Part shown: positions 10,523 through 24,762 of the stretch, in pieces
Position numbering within the stretch: position 1 is the first letter of the stretch
How the letters are laid out: every line of letters begins with the position of its first letter
From: Tetraselmis striata
Taxonomy: Eukaryota > Chlorophyta > Chlorodendrophyceae > Chlorodendrales > Chlorodendraceae
Direction: 5' to 3'
NCBI GenBank assembly: GCA_006384855.1
Contig: VCJN01001955.1
Location: 62,001 to 126,000 of the forward strand
Length of the DNA stretch: 64,000 bases
Translations under genes and position numbers: made by a program
Notes under the pieces: generated by a model
The model's database searches: none
What the model was told of the DNA's origin: nothing
Seen by the model: only the letters and a program-made list of their open reading frames with translations

Positions 10523-13465
10523 ATGGCGGTGGCCGAGGAGGAGCTGCAGATTTGGGTGGCCGCCATCGATAGTGTTATCTACGCCAACGAGCCGCAGCGC
10601 CACCTCGACCCCGTGGCGGTGGGTTCCTCTGCCATTCACAGCCTCAACAACGCAGTTCGCGGCGGGCACAAGGTGGCTTGCTGCCTGCTCGGCATGTGCC
10701 ACCTAAAGGTCCAGCTGGCGCCGCACCTGGGCGAGTTTTTCGAGGCGTCCACGGAGAAGGGCTTTGAGCTCCTGAAGCAGTCCGCGGATGCGGAATACGT
10801 GCCGGCTGTTTATCAGCTGTCCGAGTGCTACAGGTGTGTCAGATGCCCTATGGCGCCGATCGACAGGGTATGTGTGCGTAGGGGTGGGCAGGGATGGGGC
10901 GGAGCCGCGGGGTGGGGGGGGGGGGGGGTAACTGGGTGAGACAGATGAGCGGAGCGGAGGGAACGGTGGGTAGGGTGCATTCAAGCGCATGCCCACACCC
11001 ATTTGCTTGTTAGGTCGGAGTTTTAATGGAGGCTGCTAGGGGATCCAGCCGAACTCACACCCGGGGGGCAACAACGGTGGAGCACCTGAGAAAATAACAT
11101 AAATAAATTATCAACAAAAAACAAAAAAGGAAGCACGTTCACACCTATTTAAAACTCCGACCTCTCTACTCACTCTCATGGATGGCTGTGATAGTGCTAT
11201 GCCATAGACCTACAGGAAATGATCGTGCCGTCTATCTACCTTGTGCGCACGAGATAGAGACATAGAGCCCCCCTCGCCCAACTGTGCCCTTGAATCCCCC
11301 GCTATCTCAGCCACAGAGCCTCACGGAGCCATCCGGCCTGCGGTGTCTGCACACTCCTGCTCAGACTGGGCGTTGGCAGCGCGGTGGACGCCGCCCAGGC
11401 GGCAAAGCTGATGAAGAAGATCGCAGACCCACCACACAACTTCCAGGCGGCGCAGCGCCAGTACGGCATAATGTTCTACGAGGGTTGTGGTGTGGAGCAG
11501 AGCTACCAACGCGCGGTGCAGTGGTTCCAGAAAGCCTCGCAGCAGGACGATGTCGAGGTACGCGAGCAGCCGCTCAGCAATGGCATGTCTTTGCGGCAAA
11601 GCGGCCCTCCCCGCCCCATGATTCCACTCTGACGCTACTTTCGGGGCGGCGTGCACTGTGCAGGCAGTTGTGCGGCTGGGGCTGTGCTACCAGCTCGGGC
11701 TGGGCGGACTAGAGCTGGGCATTAAGAACGCGCTGGACCTGTACGAGGTGGCCAGCATGAAGGGGCACCCGTTCGCTCATGCCTGCATTGGGCGGGCGTA
11801 CGAGTGCGGCGAGGGCCACCGCTGGGATCCGCCCATGGTGGGAGTCTTCCCGCTCTCTCGCGGCGCTGTCCTCGCGTGCTGTCCGCCGTGACTGGCTGGC
11901 TGGCTGCTGCCTGCATCCAGTGGATGGACTCATAAGCAGACGGCACGCTGCCAACTGACTGCAGGCACTCAAGCACTACACGGCGGCTGCGGACGGCGGC
12001 GATCCGATGGGCAGGGTCGGAGCGGCCTGGCTTCTGCTCACAGGCGGCGGGGGCTACATTGAGGTGGATAAGCCACGGGGGCTTCAGCTGCTCAAGGTGC
12101 CCCCCCCCCCCCCCCCCCATGTACACACCCAGCCACCCATGCACTCCCCATTGAATGCCAACTTGCCTGCCCCCAGGCAACCCTATCAATCCATGGAACC
12201 TCCTAATGACCATGCAGTTGCCAACACTAAACATCGTCCTCGACTATCTACAGGACGGCGCGCAGGCTGGGTGCCGGGAGGCGCAGTACCTCGTGTCGCA
12301 GTTTCACCTCAACCCGCAAATAGGGGGCAAGGTGGGGTTGCCTGGCTGGAGGCGCCTATCTACCTAGCCACGCATTTGAGCTCCATCTAAGCCTCCCTCC
12401 CCCCCTCTGCTGCCGCCCTGCTCCTCCATGTACGCCACCATCCCAACAAATGCTTCCAGGTCAACATCAAGAAGGGGATGGAGTTCCTCACCAAGGCGGC
12501 AGACGGTGCCGAGGGCCTGCCCCTCGCCAAGTATACGCTAGCGCAGGTGCGGCCGCATCACCCGCTGCTCTCCCGCCCCCTACCCCCTACCCTCCGCCCT
12601 GGAATAATCTCACAGCCGCACTGCCGGCGAGGTAGACGGGCACCGATGCGAGCAGAGAAGCGATCATGCCTCCCAGCGCAGCCTCAACAACACCAGCGAC
12701 GAGTGAAAGCAGGACCCGCCCGGGCGGCGTTTTTGGTGGTCCACAAAATTGCCGACATTTTCCCGCGGAAACTCGTAACCCGTGCTGTAGATTCGTATTC
12801 AAGTGTAAATCGCGCGGCTGCACCGGCCCGGCGCGCATCTCCGGAATCCTCTCCCTAGCTCCCTCATGCGGGCAGGCATCAACAAGCATCACCGCAGATT
12901 TGGACTCCGCGCGGTCGACTTGGGCGGAGCAGGCCCCCGGCTACCTCGGGGTCCAGCGTGGGTTTGACCGCCTTGGCGTTGTGCGGTGACCCGCCCCCGG
13001 CCCGTGGTCTTTGTCGGGAATGGTACGTAAAAGTAAAGTAAAGTTCGCCCCCGGACATCGGCCGAAGCCGCCCCAGCACTTGAGCTCGTGCGCCAACTGC
13101 AGTCATAGGTCTGGCGTAACCCGTAGACCGGGAATGGTACGTAGTTTGTGCACATGAAAAACGCACCGCCCTTCAAATCCGATCATCCGATCTCACAAAT
13201 TACCGCGATATCTTATTCTGGCTGACCAAGCTTGCCAAGGCGGGGGGGATCCTAACCCCCACATCCCGTGCGCCCCTGTTGTCAGGCGCACCACTTCGGC
13301 CACCACGAGCTGTCGCCTGATCTGAAGAAGGCGCTCGCGCTCTACGAAAGCGCGGCTGCGGCGGGTCACAGCATGGCCAAGACGCGCGCCGCGGCCATCC
13401 AGAAACAGATCGAAGAGGAGGAGGCTGAGGAGGAGGCCAAGAGCAAGAAGAAGGGGAAGAAATAG
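10523..13465 (+). CDS. Sel1-like (TPR-related) repeat protein
   Basis: Complete seven-exon model: 10523-10833, 11380-11557, 11664-11837, 11965-12096, 12254-12331, 12460-12546, 13286-13465. All introns are GT-AG, all phases match, and the result is 379 residues from ATG to TAG. The sequence is a series of Sel1-type repeats with the usual A-x-x-x-L-G-x-x-Y and A-x-x-W/Y-x-x-K-A-A pattern, for example AVQWFQKASQQDDVE, AVVRLGLCYQLGLGG, ALDLYEVASMKGHPFAHACI, GMEFLTKAADG and ALALYESAAAAGHSMAKTRA. It ends in a charged tail (EEEEAEEEAKSKKKGKK). No signal peptide or membrane segment is seen, so it is probably a soluble scaffold; partners are unknown. The fourth intron begins GTG followed by a run of 19 C. 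The last intron (12547-13285) carries a retroposed repeat. The gene is convergent with the helicase. Confidence 0.9.
13016..13143 (+). mobile_element. Short retroposed repeat with 14-bp target-site duplication
   Basis: GGGAATGGTACGTA occurs at 13016-13029 and again, identically, at 13130-13143. It brackets a 100-bp insert that contains the dispersed repeat also seen at 8347-8430. A perfect 14-bp direct repeat around a dispersed sequence is the signature of a retroposon (SINE-like or processed fragment). It lies in the last intron of the Sel1 gene, so the insertion was tolerated. Confidence 0.8.
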
Positions 13466-14507
13466 AACGTGGTGCGGGTGGGGGCTCTTTGAAAGGCATC
13501 CGAGGGGCACGGACGGGGGTTCGAAAAAACGAAATGCTTTCGTTTTGCTTAAATATGCAGTATTTTCGCTCTTATAATGCCAGGGCGTTGATTAATTAGA
13601 ATCCAAGGTATCATGTGGGGTTCCTACATCAGCACCAGTGTTGTCTGCCCGTTAGTTAATTAATATGAGCTGTAGTCGAGAGCAGCGGAGGATGGCCGCA
13701 GATGGAAATGCCCCGTCATGATAACGAGTTCAAACAGAATAAGCAGTAGGATGTCTCCGCTATACTTGGTGGCTATCAACTGAAGGGCTGTCACTCAATT
13801 TTCGCTGGAACTACTACATTATTTTCATGTTTGCACTGGGGCGCTTCGGCTCAGAATTGCCTGTGAGCTCCTGGGCTCAACAGTAAGCGAGTAGGACTGA
13901 CCGTCTACCACACGCGATGGGTTTTGCCCGGAGCGACATCCCCAGCCACACAGACTGGGGCCAACTCATTACCTTCACCTCACTTCTGGTTCGCTGAGTA
14001 GGTAATGTGCCCCCCCGCCCCCCCCCCCCCCCCCCCCCCCCCCAATATTCATCACCTAACGACGTATTATATCACATCATTCACGCACTGCATTGATAAT
14101 ATAATTCACTCCCATGAAGCAAGCAGTTTCCCTTTTTCTCCTCCAATTTCCCTTACTTACAGGCAACTCGGTATGAGTAGTTCAGTGTGTTTCCGTTGGC
14201 AGAGCAGTCTGCTACAGTAGGCACTCATGGATGCATAAAGATAACAACGTTGCAGGGAGAGGTCACACATAAACCAGACGACGGGGGATGAGGGGCACGT
14301 TGGGGGGGCTTGGAGAGTTACACGAGCGCACATGGTGTCCACAAACGCACACACATAGCAGCCCTGCCACTCCATCCATGCAGATCTAGCTGTCTAGCGA
14401 GGGCAGAGGGATGGCATGTACACTGCCTCTAGGCCATTTTTCGCGGCGCAGAAGGGTGGGGCGCATTTGGTGCGGGCTTGCTCTGTGGGCATTTTAAGGC
14501 TACATGC
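13466..14507. other. Convergent intergenic spacer with poly-C tract
   Basis: This stretch separates the stop of the Sel1 gene (+) from the stop of the helicase gene (-). It holds a C tract at 14010-14043 interrupted by one G. No gene is supported. Confidence 0.7.
14318..14322 (-). terminator. Candidate poly(A) signal TGTAA (helicase)
   Basis: TGTAA on the minus strand lies about 186 bases after the helicase stop codon. It is consistent with green-algal 3' ends but too short to be decisive. Confidence 0.3.
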
Positions 14508-18131
<3,624 letters not shown>

Positions 18132-18839
18132 GATTGCTGGAAGGCTGGAGAGGGTTGTGCGACCGGCGCTCCGCTGTGCCGAGCTGCGAATAAGGACGAA
18201 GGAAGCCCGGAAGACGGCCGAGGCTGCGAGCCGCGACTCGTGTCAGCAGGCGAAGATCAGCCTGTGAAAGGCAAAACTACTGGTGGAAGCTTGAGTCAGG
18301 CACCGGTGGTACAGCGGATCTGGAGCCGCCGGCGCTGCTTGGGGAAGGAGACGGATAGTGGCGGAGACGAAGGTGCGCTGGTGGTTGTCTTGCGTGCCGC
18401 GCCGGCGCTGGTCGGTTTCAAACTGCGTGCGCGCACTGCCGCCAGCATTCCTTATCATACTGTAGTCGCGACCAGTACTAGATCACGCGCAGGAGTGCCA
18501 GAAACGGCGCGAACGATGAGCGGCGGTGATTGGTTTGGTTGTACTAGCATCAGTGCCTGGGACCCGCAGGGGGTAGTTTTTTTTTCGCTCCTGTACAGTT
18601 CCCTGCTTTTACAAACTACTTGCTACATACGCGCGCGGCGGGCGCGGGCCGCGGGGACAGTCGGATCAAGGTACTGTACTAAGTAAGACATGAGCTAGTG
18701 CAAGGTACTAAGTACTGCACTTGTGCATCAATTGGGACATATATGGATACGAGCGCGGCGGCGCGCGGCGGCGGAATTACATCAGTATATATACCCGTTC
18801 GTCTACCCGTATTGTTTGAGCAGCAGTACCAGTACCAGC
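18132..18839. other. Upstream region of the helicase gene
   Basis: This stretch contains the presumed promoter and 5' leader of the minus-strand helicase. I see no TATA box at a convincing position and no coding sequence. Confidence 0.5.
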
Positions 18840-18921
18840 GAAGCCCCGGCCCACATCCAGCGACCTGAGCTTGATGGCCACCACTAGTGCATCTCGATCC
18901 TCGTGCCCGCTCGGATTACCA
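18840..18921 (+). mobile_element. Older LINE fragment, left piece (+)
   Basis: The stretch reads like the reverse-transcriptase region of the LINE at 50.7-53.3 kb in the opposite orientation (CACATCCAGCGACCTGAGC, then GAGCTTGATGGCCACCAC, then GCTCGGATTACC). It continues at 20176 after an interruption by a second LINE. Confidence 0.7.
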
Positions 18922-20175
18922 AAAGGGCAGTAACAAATCCACCTACTGCTAAAAATAGTACTAGAAAATCAACACAGCAAGCCGCCTAAAAGCGGCCCGC
19001 ATCCCGCATGAGGCGGGATGGATGAGTGATGCGCACACGGTTCAGAGTCCGGGCCACGCGTGCACGTGTGTGAGTGGGTGATCCTCGGACGTGCTGTGCA
19101 GCTTCAGCAACGGGATGGCAGACGAATCTGCGCCGTCTGATGAGGCAGCGAGCGCGCTCTCGAGCGGCCACCAAGCTCAGGACCCCGAGGAAATCTCTTG
19201 CGAGCAAGGCCTCCAGGTGAGCCCGGGTGGTGCACCGAGTGCCCCGCAATGAGAGGGCACCCCGATCCGCAGCCAAGCATGCGATACCACGCATTGTGCG
19301 GCGCACCCCCTTGCTCACCGCACCCACTGTGCCGAAGACCATGCCCGTGTACTCCGACATGTCCAGGATGTCTCGAAGAGGACCCTTCTGTCTGGGCTCC
19401 GTGTTGTGCCACGCCGCATCCCGCGCTGCCAACCCCCGTTGTATGTCGCCCAACAGGGAGCGCTCAAACCGATCCACAGCTGTGGCCCGGGGCACTGCAG
19501 TGTACTTGACGCCGTACCGCATAGTCTTAAATAAACTCCAGCGGCGTGGACTTCAAGCTCCGGGGATCATAGCTCCCGATCACGACGTTGAACGCCGGAC
19601 GAAGGGAGAGCTCTGCGTCCGGCACTAGATCCTTGAGTTCATCCCTGGGTACGGTGTTGCCTAGAGGCACTGCCTGCTGGAACAAGTCATCCACCTCCCG
19701 CCGTACAGCGATACCTAGGTCGTGAACACAGTGATCGCGGAAGGCATCTGCGATAGCGTCGTGCTGCACACGCCAGTGAGCGTCTCTAGGCGCCGGGAGG
19801 TTCATGAGCGCGTCGCCGTGTAGGTCAACAGTGACGGGGTTGTGCTCCGTGGAGGGCAGAATGATCTGGCTCCCAACCACCTGGGCCAAGCACGGGCTAG
19901 GCAAAAAGAAGTACCCGGCAGCGACCTCCCGCAGCTCATGCGGAGTCATGACCGTCCGCGCGGTGGGGATGGCCACTGTCCACATGCCTGATGCCGCGTC
20001 GAGCTGGTTGAACAAGATCCGTTCCCTACATGTGACAGGGAGAGCGCACACCTCATATCGAAGCCGATCGAGAGTTGGCCTGGTCTAGAAATGCCGTCAG
20101 CTCCTTTTGCGAGCCCGACGCAGCCTCCGCTTCCCGCTCCATCACGCGCGCATCTGCGTCTCGATACCCTGGTAC
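18922..20175 (-). mobile_element. Young 5'-truncated LINE (non-LTR retrotransposon), copy A
   Basis: The insert is bounded by a perfect 13-bp duplication GCTCGGATTACCA (18909-18921 and 20176-20188). The minus strand codes for the part downstream of the reverse transcriptase: MEREAEAASGSQKELTAFL, then ALPVTCRERILFNQLDAASG, then HGDALMNLPAPRDAHWRVQH and RYGVKYTAVPRATAVDRFER, finishing with HPSRLMRDAGRF and a stop. The reading frame is broken near 20050 and 19525. The 3' end has two small hairpins (GCCGC/GCGGC and CATCCCGC/GCGGGATG) at 18980-19022 and finishes in CCCTTTT. The reverse-transcriptase core itself is missing, so the copy is dead on arrival. It is closely similar to copy B at 50.7-53.3 kb. 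Confidence 0.88.
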
Positions 20176-20287
20176 GCTCGGATTACCAGGGTATGTGCAG
20201 GCCTGCATGCGCGGCAAGGTGGAGGAGCTACACGAGGAGGTGGACGCCGCCCAGCTCATGTTTGCCAACACTGAGAATGAGATGTGA
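20176..20287 (+). mobile_element. Older LINE fragment, right piece (+)
   Basis: On the plus strand this encodes YVQACMRGKVEELHEEVDAA, matching YVQAYMRGKAEELREEVDAS of the minus-strand copy B. With 18840-18921 it forms one older LINE fragment split by copy A. Similarity fades after about 20270. Confidence 0.75.
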
Positions 20288-20761
20288 CATACGTTGACGA
20301 AGCACTACTACTATTATCCGTGAAGGCTGTTGCTGGTGGCGGCATGTCCATCCAGTAACGTACGAGTACATCCGGCGGTATTGCCGGCGGGCGATAAACC
20401 CTTTTTGTAATCGTTGTGGTAGTCGTACTAGCGCGGTGACGCGTTACATGGCACTGACGTTTAAGGTACGAGGTTGTCCGTGTAGTACCGGGTAGTACGC
20501 GATATATTTATTAAGCCGGTACCGGGTATCTAGTACGAACCCGGACGCAATGACTGATCGTCGTGTGGATAACTACGACTATTAGTACATGTGAGCGCGA
20601 ATCGCAGCCGTACGTACTATTCGGCAAGAGTGGGGAATTTTGTGTGTATTATAGCTAGTACTGTTGAACGGGGCATGCCCGCCGTCCGATCAAAGGTCAT
20701 CAGACCGGCGGTTTGGCTGCCATGTTTTGCCAAAGAGTGCTCACATTACATAAATATTCGC

Positions 20762-20763
<2 letters not shown>
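20288..20763. other. Intergenic, no supported gene
   Basis: The region contains CCCTTTTTGTAATC at about 20399, resembling the LINE 3' junction motif seen elsewhere, and GTAC-rich simple sequence. No coding evidence. Confidence 0.5.

Positions 20764-20802
<39 letters not shown>
20764..20802 (-). repeat. 39-base homopolymer directly after a stop codon
   Basis: The run of 39 G on the plus strand (C on the sense strand) starts immediately after the TAG of the minus-strand gene at 20803. It is one of the longest pure homopolymers in the window. Confidence 0.9.
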
Positions 20803-21450
20803 CTACTGCTTGTTCTTGTTCTTGCGTGCCCGGGGGACCCTTCGCTTCGACGATCTCGATGCCTCCGACTCCGACTCCGACTCCGCCTCCGACTCCGCGA
20901 CCGTCAGTTTCTTACCTCGGCGCTTCTTCACTGGCCTCTTCCGCTTCTTGTCGGCGTCCGACTGCTTCTTGTCGGCGGCGTTCAACCAGCACGGCTCCTT
21001 CTCAGTTAGGGGTGGGCGGGGCAGCGGCGCGTCCGGAGGGAGAACGGCGGCCGACAGTGTCTTCACCACCCCGCCGGGAGGCTGTGCCGTCGACGACGCC
21101 GCCATGAGCTTCCTTGCCTTGGCGTCGGGACGCCCCCTGTGCCCAGACGCCCGCAACAAGCCACAATCGTTTCGCCTATAAGCGGCTGAGGATGCGGCCT
21201 CCTCGGCCACCACGCGCCGTTGCGCCGCTGGCACTGTGGAAGCCTTGGCGCTGAGGTGGGCCTTACGGCGCTCCCGGACGAACTTGCGCGCGGCACAAGT
21301 TAGCCACGAGTGGGTGCGTGCTTATGTGGAGGGTGGAGTGTTTTGTTGCGTGCCCACCTTATCACGCGTTTCCTCATGTCTTTCTCGTCCTCCTCGATGC
21401 CGGCGACGCGGATACGCGAGACAACAAGGCCCGCCGCCCACTTTTGCCCG
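20803..21450 (-). CDS. Highly charged, probably nuclear protein of unknown function (5' end unresolved)
   Basis: The last exon, 21282-20803 (159 residues and stop), joins in phase 0 to an exon ending at 21366 (donor GTGATA), giving ...EEDEKDMRKR-FVRERRKAHLSAKAS. The upstream exon may start near 21447 after CAAAAG; further 5' exons are not resolved, and a run of 22 G lies at 21490-21511. The C-terminal half is of low complexity: a basic block DKKRKRPVKKRRGKK, which looks like a nuclear localisation signal, then an acidic-serine block ESEAESESESEASRS, then a basic end. Such mixed charge tracts are common in nucleolar or chromatin proteins, but no domain identifies the protein. The stop is followed at once by a run of 39 C on the sense strand. 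Confidence 0.6.
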
Positions 21451-21749
21451 GGAGACGAGGTCTGCCATGGCGCTGTGAGCGGTGAAGGAGGGGGGGGGGG
21501 GGGGGGGGGGGCGGCCGAGGTGGAGAAACTAACACCCAGTCGACGATCGGCTTCCGGAGCAAACAACGACACAGCGGAGGCGAGGAGCAGCGTGCCACTA
21601 ATAGTTATATGCACGTGCGTATTGTGAAGGGCTAGTCGGTGCGGCATTGTGTCGGCGTAATTTCGCAATATTTACTGTTGAAGTAGCACGGCGTAATGAA
21701 TATGTGGTTTCGCCGAGTGAATAATCCGGGATAATATATGCGGTAGGGC

Positions 21750-21862
21750 GCGCGTATATGTGCGCGACGAATGTGCGCGGATGTGCGCACCGTTGTGCAC
21801 CGTGGTGCAGCAGCGTTGTGCGGCGTTGTGCACCGATGTGCACGAAGATGTGCACGACATGT
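21750..21862 (+). repeat. GATGTGCA/GTTGTGCA-type degenerate tandem repeat
   Basis: Repeated GTTGTGCA, GATGTGCA and GTGGTGCA units lie 110-220 bases before the gene at 21970. The same motif family occurs inverted at about 29130-29215 and again at 47525-47700. Confidence 0.7.
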
Positions 21863-21969
21863 AGAGGCGGAGCGGGCAGTGTCCGCCGCTCCACCCAGCG
21901 CCGCAAATCCCCGTGCGTGCCCCCCCCCCCCCCCCCCCCCCCCCATCAAACCTGCCGCCATGTCAAACA

Positions 21970-23394
21970 ATGTTAAATCCCCCCGAGCTCCTCGCTGAGG
22001 AAGATGCGACGACGAGGTTGCAAACCTACCTCGAGCGGTGGCTACATGATGGTGGTACCTATGACCCCGTACACTTGAAGCTGTGGAGGCTTCTCGGACA
22101 AGACGCCGCGCATGCCTTGCTGAGAAGGTTCCCTGATGTGGTCCCGATGCCAGACTACCCGGATCTGAACGTTCCCGGGTTGCTAGAGGTGGGTTTGTTG
22201 TCGCACATCGCACAAGACCTGGTTGGTCTCAGCGAAGGACGCGGCGAAGCGGAAGGGAGTACAAACGTCGTGGTTCTGAGCATGGTGTTGAGCATGGTGT
22301 GTGTGCCCCTGACGCCAACACGTCATCCTGCCCCCGGAAGACATGGACGCTGCAGACCACACGCAGGTGAAGCCGTATGACGGGCGGGGAAAAGGAGGGC
22401 AAAGTCGACCCGTGGAAGCTGTGGCATTATGCAAGGACTGCGCCAGAGACCTGGGTCGGCAAAAAGCAGAGGCAGATGAAGAGGTGCCCCCCTCCCCCCC
22501 CCCCCCCCCCCGGCCCCCTTCAACCCCTGACTCGTGCGTCGCTTATTCTGAGCGTGTGCCTTGCAGGAAGGCCTTGTTTGCCGCCTTGCTGGAATTGCGG
22601 CGCGCTTTCGTGGCTGGTGCCGAGAAGGCCGGCGAGCTAGCACCAAGGTTTTGGTCGTGGGCGGTGATCGCGTTGCTGTTCACCCCGGCGCATGCCCCTG
22701 CTCAGATCACCCACATTGATGGGCAGGCTCCAAATCTGCAGGCCATCTTTGCATGCACGTGCCACTGCCGCCCCACTGAGGTGTACCGCGGGCCAGAAGT
22801 GAGCTTCAGAGATGCCGTGAAGCACATTCTGTACCCGGTGCGCGCCCCCCCCCCCCCCCCCCCAGGCCGGTGGCGGGGACTGAGTGCCATCCATGTATGT
22901 GTTGACATGAAAAGGGCCACGAGGATCACCGTCTCACGGAGAGGACGCTGGCGGAGACAGATCCGGGAGCTGCCGACTTAATCATTAGCCACAAGAACTT
23001 GATGCAGCCCCTGGAGGACTTGGAGCGTGGCATGGGTGTCCCCGAGGAGGACAAGCCCTACCTGAAACAATACCATGGGTACATGTTTGGGTCGGACACG
23101 ACTCACTGCGGGCCCGTAGGCGCCCCAGTTGAGTTGCCCGGCTGTAACCCCTGTCCCAAGTGTCGCGGGCGTGGCAATGTCCGCTTGTACGGGCAGGGGC
23201 ACCTTCAGGGACTGCCTGGCTGCGGCCGTGCGGACGACCCTACCCAATACACGCCGTTCTTGGCAGCCTACAACGAGGCACTCTACCCACACATCACCCC
23301 CCGCAGTGATGCTGCGGAGAAACGCAATCACGAGTTGACGGCGCAGTATGTGGCCCACTTTGGGAATCATGCTGTGTTGCCAAAGCATTTGTAA
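21970..23394 (+). CDS. Unknown protein with a Cys-rich CPKC motif
   Basis: Four exons give a complete 352-residue frame: 21970-22188, 22395-22483, 22567-22837, 22915-23394, all GT-AG and phase-consistent. The second acceptor is the least certain. ATG at 21970 follows a run of 25 C. Recognisable segments are the N-terminal TYLERWLHDGGTYDPVHLKL, the hydrophobic FWSWAVIALLFTPAHA, a Cys/His cluster CTCHCRP, and the C-terminal HCGPVGAPVELPGCNPCPKC with RGRGN, a likely zinc-binding knuckle. I do not recognise the family. The GTGCA repeat upstream and the transposon genes nearby suggest a transposon-borne gene, but this is inference. Two introns start GTGCCCCCC and GTGCGCGCCCC, running into C tracts of 18 and 19. 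The stop overlaps a TGTAA. Confidence 0.6.
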
Positions 23395-23912
23395 TGTGAC
23401 GAGGACTACGCCAGCATCCATGCCAGCGCGAAGGAGCTGCGGCTTGCTGTTGAGGCTGCGGCTCCTGCGGCTCCAGCTCCTCCATCCCGCCGTAGACGGT
23501 CGGGTCTGGCAGCACCGCCCGTGCTTGTAAATAAGCGACAATGGATCACGTCATGCTCCGGTTGTACTCCTACACTTCCTCCACTTGGGGGGGGGGGGGG
23601 GGGTGTCCTGTCCTTATTACTTGCATCGATCGGTAGACGTGCTGGATATGAAGGTCAGCACTGGGCACATCGCGTGGTTTCGGAGTAGTACATGCGCGCC
23701 TCCTTGTCTTGTTTGCAAACGTCGCCCCTAATCCAATGCAGGGTGAGTAGCGGGACGCTGTGCCCCCCCCCCCCCCCCCCCCCGGGGTATATGTAAACAA
23801 ATATCCAGCCGTGCATGCGCCGCAATCGGTACCCAATGAGCGGGGTATGTGACAGTGGTTTCGGAGCAGTGCAAGCATTCCGTGCGTGCACAAGCACGTA
23901 CGACTGGGAATT
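23395..23912. other. Spacer with two long homopolymers
   Basis: Runs of 17 G (23587-23603) and 21 C (23763-23783) stand about 160 bases apart. A second TGTAA lies at about 23526. No coding sequence is supported. Confidence 0.6.
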
Positions 23913-24167
23913 AGGCGGGGGTTGCGGATGGAGTGCATTGGCGGTGCATAGAATAGCGTGTTGCTGGGGTTTTGGCTGCATCGGACGCCGTATTCCCATC
24001 CATCCGGCACGGAATGTCCGGTTTTCACACATTTGTGTGTGAATATAGTGTAGGTGAATATTACGCGTCTTTTACGCCGGGTGGATGAGCATCCGGCGTC
24101 TGATGCACCCCAAGTATTTGCAGCACGCTACTCTATGCACCGCTAATGCACTCCGCCAGCCCCGCCT
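23913..24167. mobile_element. Palindromic MITE, copy 1
   Basis: The left arm, GAGTGCATTGGCGGTGCATA followed by GAATAGCGTG, and the right arm are near-perfect inverted copies over about 80 bases each. They meet around CATCCATCCGGC...GCCGGGTGGATG. The element could fold into one long hairpin. No coding capacity. Copy 2 lies 120 bp downstream in the same orientation. Confidence 0.85.
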
Positions 24168-24287
24168 CCATCCGCGTGGGAACCGGTAGTAAGTGTTGTT
24201 GTGTGCGCACATTGTGACAACATTACACAGCGGAAATAGCAATTAGCGGTGGATAATGTGAAGGCATTTTCGAAATCGACGGAGAAT

Positions 24288-24536
24288 GAGGCGGTGCTGG
24301 CGGAGTGCATTGGCGGTGCATAGAATAGCGTGTTGCTGGGGGTTTGGCTGCATCGGACGCCGTATTCCCATCCATGCGGCACGGACTGTCCGGTTTCCAC
24401 ACATTTGTCTGTTAATATAGTGTGAATATTACGCGTCTTTTACGCCGGGTGGATGGGCATCCGGCGTCCGATGCACCCCGAATCTCACCAGCACGCTACT
24501 CTACGCACCGCCAATGCACTCCGCCAGCCCCGCCTC
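24288..24536. mobile_element. Palindromic MITE, copy 2
   Basis: The ends are GAGGCGGTGCTGGCGGAGTG and, read from the other strand, GAGGCGGGGCTGGCGGAGTG. The interior is nearly identical to copy 1, and the pair forms a direct repeat with a period of about 370 bp. Confidence 0.87.
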
Positions 24537-24736
24537 TTTCCGCGCGCGTTCTACGTTGCATTGTATATTTATACTTACGTACATGTACTGCTCCGAAACC
24601 AGCCCAAACTTAATGAGTGCACAAGTGTAAAGGGGGGGGGGGTGGATGTAGCGGCGGGGCATCCACGCACTCACACATACCCCGGTGATGCATGACAGAT
24701 ATTACAAGCCGTGGCGGATCGGCGGGCCGACCCGGC

Positions 24737-24762
24737 GGGGGGGGGGGGGGGGGGGGGGGGGG
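24737..24762 (+). repeat. Poly-G tract (26)
   Basis: A run of 26 G in non-coding sequence between the MITE pair and the next ORF; a shorter run of about 10 G lies at 24632. Confidence 0.9.

Noticed and set aside
18840..20287. 5' inversion of one LINE copy by twin priming
   Set aside because: The inverted piece at 20176 continues leftward at 18840-18921, outside the other end of copy A, and a perfect 13-bp duplication separates them. Nested insertion explains all of this; twin priming does not explain the left piece.
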